From Cristatella mucedo (lineage: Eukaryota > Bryozoa > Phylactolaemata > Cristatellidae): a stretch of DNA of 60,000 bases. The notes under the pieces were generated by a model, which was not told the DNA's origin, ran no database searches, and saw only the letters and a list, made by a program, of their open reading frames with translations. A program made the translations under genes and the position numbers. This document shows positions 56,501 through 60,000 of this stretch, piece by piece. Positions within the stretch are counted from its first letter, which is position 1; each line of letters begins with the position of its first letter. Location: NCBI GenBank assembly GCA_009760855.2, contig WPIO01000009.1, positions 3,159,001 through 3,219,000 of the forward strand, given 5' to 3'.

Positions 56501-59500
56501 TTGCAGTGGCGATAAAAGATCGTCTACTGCAGGAATCTAACCCATGACCTCGGAACCATGGTCGTGAAAAGCAACCACCTTACCTAGTGCGCCATCACGG
56601 CTTACCATTATTATCACAAATAGGTACATATGCTTTCTTTCCAGCGTATGTAAAGTGCCTAGGGAAAGAGAATTATTTCTTACAATACATTATTGCTAAT
56701 ATTATTATTAATAATATTAATAGTTTTATTGTTACAAGAACTGCTGCTGGTCATATGAACTGAACAAATGATGAAGCTGTAGAGATTCAAATAAGAACGA
56801 CAAGACAGGTCGATATAATATGATTCCTCACAACAGCAACTTCTTACAAATACGAACAGAAGATTGGTAACCAACATGAGATGGTTCAACTGAAAGATGC
56901 TGTGACGTTTTACTATTGATCCAAACCCTCTTGGAACCATCGCGACAGTCGAGAGGGTAAGATGAATTGCACCTTGGCTCACAGAGCTCAGATGGAGATA
57001 CATCCGGAGGACCTCAGCAGTAACCCAACTGGAAAATTAGTAGCTTCTCACGAATTTCACAAAATAGTCTTCAATGTAAAAACAGAATTTTGAATGCAAC
57101 ATAATTCAGCCATTTGTTGATTTAAAAAGACTATGACAACAATTTATATACAGACATCTGCACCATCCTTGGCATGCTTGGTGCTGAATAAGACAAAGCA
57201 ATGTATAGGCAAAATAGGTGACAGGCAGTCTCACCGAAGTTTTGGCCTTTCTCGGTTCTAGGACTAGTCGGTTAGCTATTTTATTCAAGTCATACAACTC
57301 ATAGTGTGTGCTATTTTTAGACCAATATGTGTACATTCAATAAGTCTCATAATTAAATTTAATCCACCACAAACAGTCAGTGTGAAGCTCAAATAAAGAT
57401 GGCATATTACACTTCAATATGTTTAAACTGTACATTCTAAGAACTAAGGCATTCTGTTGTCATGCTCTCAAGCTATAGTAACACAAAGTTCTGGCCCGGT
57501 CCACGGACTGCACTATGATCCATGACTGGTCTGAAACTTGATAGAGCTGTAGGTCGAGATACATAAGTAGCAAGCCATGACATTTGGAACATGCATGCGT
57601 GAGGACCAATGCAACTGCTTATCCGGATGCTTTTCTTTTTGGGCTACGACCCCCTGCACGGAAATACATTTAGGCCAAAAAATTGATCAACAGCACCTGC
57701 CGCATGTAGGAAGACATTCAATTTCTAGCACCTGGTACAACTAAGGTAATGTGCTTACACCCTGGCATGAAGAGTAAGTGACTGTTAGGCTACAGAGTTG
57801 TCACGAAACCATTCAAGGCCTGGGCAGTTTCAGGTGCATAATTGGTATTAATCCAACATAAGCAGATACAAACAAGCAAATTCAAGCAAAAATTAGCAAA
57901 AGCAGTACACCCAGTCGTGCAAGTAAGCAGCCAGTCTAATGTGAAAAAGAAAAATAGCTAGTTCATTTTTATGATCCATCCAGTGGGTCCTCATGAATTA
58001 CGAACAGTTCAGTTAGTGTGAAAAACCTAAGCCACGTCCGGTCTTCACTTGCATCTGTGAGCTGTGATGTGATGGCTCACTAGGTAATGTGGTTGCTTTT
58101 CATGACTTTGGCGCCGAGGTCGTGAGTTCGAATCCTGTGGTGGGCGATCCTTTATCGCCGCTGCAAGAGTAGTGATAGCCGTAAAGGCTCCTCTGCTGCT
58201 ATACAAAAGAGGCTGTTCAATCAACTATTGCTTATTTATTTATTTATTATTTGCACTTGTACTAGACGGCAATAAAGGCATTCGTTTAAGACATTAAAAC
58301 TAACTTCTGGGACTCAAAGACCAGCCTAATGGTAACACCGGCTAACGAGACTGTTTTGACAGTCGAGCTAAAACATAATTACAACAGAAAAATCTATTTA
58401 GATCCAGGGTACTAATCATCACCAGATACCAATCATTAGCTAGCGCTTCAGCTAGATAACCCTAAAATCCGGAGAGAAAGTGAAAGAGTAGGCATGGGTG
58501 TATGACATGCTATGTAAGCAGTCTTCTGAGGAGATTTTTCAAAAACCCTAAAAGAGAAACTGTGATTGCTAGCACTGCATACTGATTGCATCACTGCACT
58601 ACCGACAACGAATACAAAGTCTGTGGGTGATTCAATATGATTGGGTTTCCTATAAACAGACGTGCTGTTTATCATGGCTTAATATAAAACGTTAGCTGAT
58701 ACACAGGTTTAAATGTGCTTCCTTTGCAGCAAATTTAAAGCGCCTAGAAAGAGATTGAGTTCTCTGAGGGCGCTTTATCAAAAAGTGTATTATTATTATT
58801 ATTTTTATTATCATTATTAAATATCCGCCAGTTAGTAGTTAAATTTTCAACATGCTGCACGGGTTCTGAGGACGAGAACTGAATTAAAGTAGGATATTAA
58901 TGAGGCAGCCAAATGCTGTTCTTTGATTATCAGGGTTAGCATAAGTGGTCAGTCCAAATGCAAGAAAAAGCAATGGTCAATGTAATGGACAAACAATCAT
59001 TTCCAAGGTCTTTTATAAGTTCCTTCTATATATGCTTCAAACTAAATGTAGCATACTAGAAGCTTTCAATTGGTGGATGACGAGGTACACAGCCTGCAAC
59101 CAAGAAAGCGAGGTTTTATGCCAGAATCTTTAACAAAGTCTGGTAAGTACAACTACGGGGAGTGTCTGCCAGTTCACAAAACCAACCAAGGTCAGAGCTC
59201 TTGTGCACAGCAGCTTTCTTACATAAGTCCACGAAGTCATCCAGAATTAATCCTATCACAAGTGTCTCACAATTACCTGTCTGCTGATTGGCAGGTAGCA
59301 TCGTTGTGCTGATGCTGTCACCACTAGTGTGGCGGCCATAGCGGCTAGTTTTCTCAGCTGCCCACAACAGTGTCGCCTCCTTCACGACTGACAACAGCTT
59401 CTCCTGAGGCGAGAACGCATGCTGTGAACACAGTGCACAGAGCAAATGCAACAATCGCTGAGCATGATGTGACAACCAGGTCCGAGAGCAGACACTACCG

Positions 59501-60000
59501 AGGTCATCGGTAATGCAATTAATGTATCTCTGTCTGTAACTCCAAAGAGACCACCTGGGAACTATGCAGGGGAGTTTTGTATAGGAGACTCACAGCCTAA
59601 GCAGCTTTCGGTACACATTCGATAGCCAAAAGAATTCATCTCATGCAACAAACAGAAAGTGAGAAGCATAGCTGAGTCAGGAGACAGCAGTTGAGGTAGT
59701 GAGTAGCATGGAAGTAGCAGCATAGGACGGCTGAAATGTGCCATAGTGGGCAGCAGGAGAGAAGTTAACGTCGTGGAAGAATTCCGGGAAGTGAGTTCCA
59801 CAGTCTAGGACCTGCAGAGCAAAAGCTTCTGTTGCCAACGGTCTTTATGCGGAGGAACGGAACAACTGTTCTGGTGCACATGCAACTCGCCCGCATAAGG
59901 CCAGTGCTGCCAGTGTTGGATGTAGTGCCAATACACATACCTTTGCCTCCTCGACTTGGGGCTTCTCACCCGAGACCGTGACCTCCACTGCATTTTCCAT
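45799..60000 (-). CDS. Tudor-domain protein, TDRD5-like, 3' part of gene
   Basis: Seven exons join in phase on the minus strand: 60000-59941, 59421-59277, 55535-55306, 55147-54894, 48803-48739, 48652-48498 and 45966-45799. Together they encode one extended Tudor (SN-like plus Tudor) domain. It reads YTAIFVSSCVSPAHFWVHV, ... GDVVAALFPIDGHWYRASVY, VTYFDYGDSGVVQ, LPQQAIECYAADIEP, EALAFFEELV, VLIDTNSAE and NLVESLAELA. The Y/F aromatic cage region (WYRA, YFDYGD) is intact. Order and spacing fit TDRD5, whose single Tudor domain is followed by LPAQAIPC and CDTSSNEDV motifs. TDRD7 or another germline Tudor protein is the alternative. Such proteins bind dimethyl-arginine of PIWI proteins in germ granules. 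N-terminal exons (LOTUS domains in TDRD5) would lie beyond 60000. Confidence 0.65.
45967..46611. other. Intron of the TDRD5-like gene, nothing else seen
   Basis: AT-rich. No supported feature. Confidence 0.4.
46612..47170 (+). mobile_element. 5'-truncated LINE (family A)
   Basis: The + strand carries HHFSPTCTGSQSSNG-like frames out of phase with LAPAYLS, PHQAKHRTTRFSESNS and AWNSLPTCVTTSQL. Then come the 3' UTR, hairpin (GCACCTAGAAAGAGATTGAG) and (ATT)n at about 47143-47170. Low divergence from the 6.2- and 19.7-kb copies. Confidence 0.75.
47421..47570 (-). repeat. SINE family B with poly-C expansion
   Basis: Same as the 20.4-kb copy, but the CCCACGACC segment has expanded to a 27-base C-rich run at 47491-47517 with two A interruptions. 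Confidence 0.7.
47580..48490. other. Intron of the TDRD5-like gene
   Basis: A short local duplication of GGCATAATATGGTA near 48325-48360. Nothing else seen. Confidence 0.4.
48498..48652 (-). CDS. TDRD5-like gene, second SN-like part
   Basis: The acceptor is GTCTTCAG and the donor GTTTGT is weak. It encodes TEEALAFFEELVHVAKWKPL and PCIVLIDTNSAE. Confidence 0.7.
48739..48803 (-). CDS. TDRD5-like gene, 65-bp microexon
   Basis: The acceptor is GATTGTAG and the donor GTGAGTG. It encodes SEFWQLPQQAIECYAADIEP, the conserved linker after the Tudor barrel. One extra base at each end fits both neighbours, across a 6.1-kb upstream intron. Confidence 0.7.
48810..50490. other. Intron of the TDRD5-like gene with simple repeats
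   Basis: Imperfect (CA)n at 49297-49382 and a CT/GA hairpin at 49482-49519. No gene or transposon recognised in the rest. Confidence 0.4.
49482..49519. repeat. (CT)n-CTCGAG-(GA)n palindrome
   Basis: A CT run and a GA run meet at CTCGAG and form an inverted repeat of about 15 bp per arm. Confidence 0.7.
50496..50660 (+). repeat. SINE family A
   Basis: Head GTGGGTAAGGTACTTGC, B box CGTTCGAGCCC, GTAGGCGATC and tail AAAGCTCTTCTGGAGCTATA. Confidence 0.7.
50815..51060 (+). pseudogene. Tc1/mariner-like transposase remnant
   Basis: Frames read QSSYMNITECLWSEVYGRLK, comparable to the SPDLNPIENLWxxxKxRL segment around the last catalytic residue of Tc1 transposases. It then decays. No inverted termini found. 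Confidence 0.45.
51212..51410 (+). repeat. SINE family A
   Basis: Near-full copy (GGCTCACTAGGTAAGGCGG, GGTTCGAATCC, tail CGCTATAAAAAGAG). A 9-base duplication CGAATCCT/CGAATCCT lies after the B box. Confidence 0.8.
51470..52545 (+). pseudogene. Decayed transposase-like gene (unnamed eukaryotic family)
   Basis: Frameshifted + frames read LLETIGITSNQSEWCLFRES, FKATLLHTGNKYPSIPMVHS, DFKSVSLLVGLQGGFTKF, then in another frame WPHQTEFSIWKDNIK and PPMQIMLGFIKQF. This matches a family common in invertebrate genomes, with EWRLFIDSSxRSLKxVLLHNGNxxxSIPxxHS and DxKxxxxLxGLQxGxTK(Y)P. The family is usually annotated as an uncharacterised protein and behaves as a mobile element. At least two frameshifts and a stop at 52394 show it is dead. 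Confidence 0.6.
52546..53228. other. No gene recognised
   Basis: A local duplication around CACCTTTGCTGTTCTATCTGA-like sequence (52650 and 52688) is the only feature. Confidence 0.4.
53229..53500. repeat. Microsatellite cluster with embedded LINE tail
   Basis: (CA)n 53229-53264, (GA)n 53283-53300, a LINE family A tail (53302-53409, hairpin intact, AAAGCGCC and GGCGCTTT arms), then (AG)n 53411-53497 starting right after the ATT end. Confidence 0.85.
53505..53600 (-). repeat. LINE family A RT fragment
   Basis: The minus strand reads VTPVLLKLIWLPIKHHIDFK, part of the HxxPxLxxLHWLPV segment. Opposite orientation to the tail before it. Confidence 0.55.
53860..54310 (+). repeat. Three tandem degenerate SINE family A copies
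   Basis: Heads with tRNA-like B regions occur at about 53890 (TCTGGGCTCCAG), 54045 (GTCAGTGGTTCGCATC) and 54190 (GTCGTGGGTTCGGG). Each is followed by GCAAGCAG or AAGGCTCTTCTG and AATCAGCTA or AATCAACTA. All face the same way. Confidence 0.55.
54894..55147 (-). CDS. TDRD5-like gene, Tudor core exon
   Basis: The donor GTGAGTG (54893) is excellent. The acceptor AAGCACAG is weak and was chosen because it keeps phase 0. It encodes the barrel: GDVVAALFPIDGHWYRASV and DVTYFDYGDSGVV. Confidence 0.75.
55306..55535 (-). CDS. TDRD5-like gene, start of extended Tudor domain
   Basis: The acceptor is TCTTTGGTAG and the donor GTAAGG. It encodes LEWPNHEMYTAIFVSSCVSP and ALDELRALMTEFYSQ, the SN-like N-terminal strands and helix. 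Confidence 0.75.
55950..56420 (+). mobile_element. Decayed LINE family A RT C-terminus
   Basis: The + strand reads CNCHISPLIPDLYWIFIKQQ and FALAYLPGLLTHWPS, then LKCSEDRASSSYALK in another frame. Older than the other copies and without a clear tail. Confidence 0.6.
56438..56604 (-). repeat. SINE family A, reverse orientation
   Basis: Inverse of the full copy: tail GCGACAGAAGAGCCTTTACG, GATCGTCTACTGCAG, head CACCTTACCTAGTGCGCC. Confidence 0.75.
56636..56710 (+). repeat. Degenerate LINE family A tail
   Basis: CAGCGTATGTAAAGTGCCTAG then ATT-rich end; the right hairpin arm is lost. Confidence 0.5.
56711..58060. other. Intron of the TDRD5-like gene, nothing recognised
   Basis: No frame above chance and no repeat seen. 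Confidence 0.4.
58066..58250 (+). repeat. SINE family A
   Basis: Full copy: GTGATGGCTCACTAGGTAAT, B-box region GTTCGAATCC, GGTGGGCGATCC, tail TATACAAAAGAGGCTGTTC and a TTTA-rich end. Confidence 0.8.
58716..58812 (+). repeat. LINE family A 3' tail
   Basis: Intact hairpin (AAAGCGCCTAGAAAGAG / GGGCGCTTTATC) and an interrupted (ATT)n. Confidence 0.8.
59277..59421 (-). CDS. TDRD5-like gene, exon before Tudor
   Basis: The acceptor is TGTTCACAG and the donor GTAATT. 48 codons plus one base (FSPQEKLLSVVKEATLLW ... LPANQQT). No domain; probably linker. A later acceptor CCTCAG is equally in phase. Confidence 0.5.
59519..59870 (-). mobile_element. LINE family B 3' part
   Basis: Collinear with 37660-37980. 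The minus strand encodes VPFLRIKTVGNRSFCSAGPR then LWNSLPGILPRR, the conserved end of a LINE reverse transcriptase. It sits in the intron between the first two exons of the TDRD5-like model. Confidence 0.65.
59941..60000 (-). CDS. TDRD5-like gene, exon at window edge
   Basis: Reads MENAVEVTVSG... VEEAK in phase 0 with donor GTATGTG at 59940. The ATG sits exactly at the edge and may be internal to a longer exon. Confidence 0.5.

Noticed and set aside
58945-59141. + strand exon ending at a good donor CTG/GTAAGT
   Set aside because: The frame has no recognisable content and lies in an intron of the minus-strand gene.

Overview
The window is nuclear DNA of an animal with a repeat-rich genome. 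Genes have GT-AG introns, the three recognisable protein genes have animal relatives, and most of the sequence is LINE, SINE, LTR and DNA-transposon debris plus long CA, GA and TA microsatellites. A lophotrochozoan, perhaps a gastropod mollusc, is my best guess. It rests mainly on a SPIN-like hAT element (SPIN is known from tetrapods, the bug Rhodnius and the pond snail Lymnaea) and on the general repeat style. That placement is inference, not proof.

Layout. 1-3.05 kb: the last three exons of the proteasome beta-7 subunit gene (PSMB4, + strand), with a solo LTR in the long intron. 3-32 kb: essentially gene-poor. It holds several copies of one LINE family, a Ty3/gypsy element whose pol region is inverted inside its own LTRs (8.9-13.0 kb), a SPIN-like element (14.1-14.3 kb), an intact tRNA-Gly(GCC) (18.16 kb), an inverted-repeat element carrying a 158-codon reading frame with a PCNA-binding-like motif (20.3-21.3 kb), a 28-copy 15-bp minisatellite (24.6-25.0 kb), Ala/Asp-rich tandem repeats (25.1-25.9 kb) and a 1.68-kb solo LTR with its own internal tandem repeats (26.2-27.9 kb).

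32.7-42.2 kb (- strand): a TRIM-type RING/B-box/coiled-coil gene reconstructed from four phase-compatible exons. It starts in a GC-rich promoter-like region, has an in-frame TAA between the RING/B-box1 and B-box2 parts, and lacks one RING zinc ligand. 45.8-60 kb (- strand): the 3' part of a Tudor-domain gene resembling TDRD5, reconstructed from seven exons whose splice phases agree at every junction. TDRD5-type proteins act in germline piRNA granules. Its introns are filled with SINEs, LINE fragments, a decayed transposase and simple repeats.

A theme across the window is LINE/SINE partnership. The LINE family and one tRNA-derived SINE family end in the same hairpin (outer stem AGCGCC/GGCGCT, inner stem AGAGA/TCTCT); in the LINE this is followed by (ATT)n. 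I found no bacterial-type system, CRISPR array or operon. The most interesting objects are the inverted retrotransposon, the SPIN-like element, the TRIM gene with its internal stop, the PIP-box reading frame and the TDRD5-like gene model.
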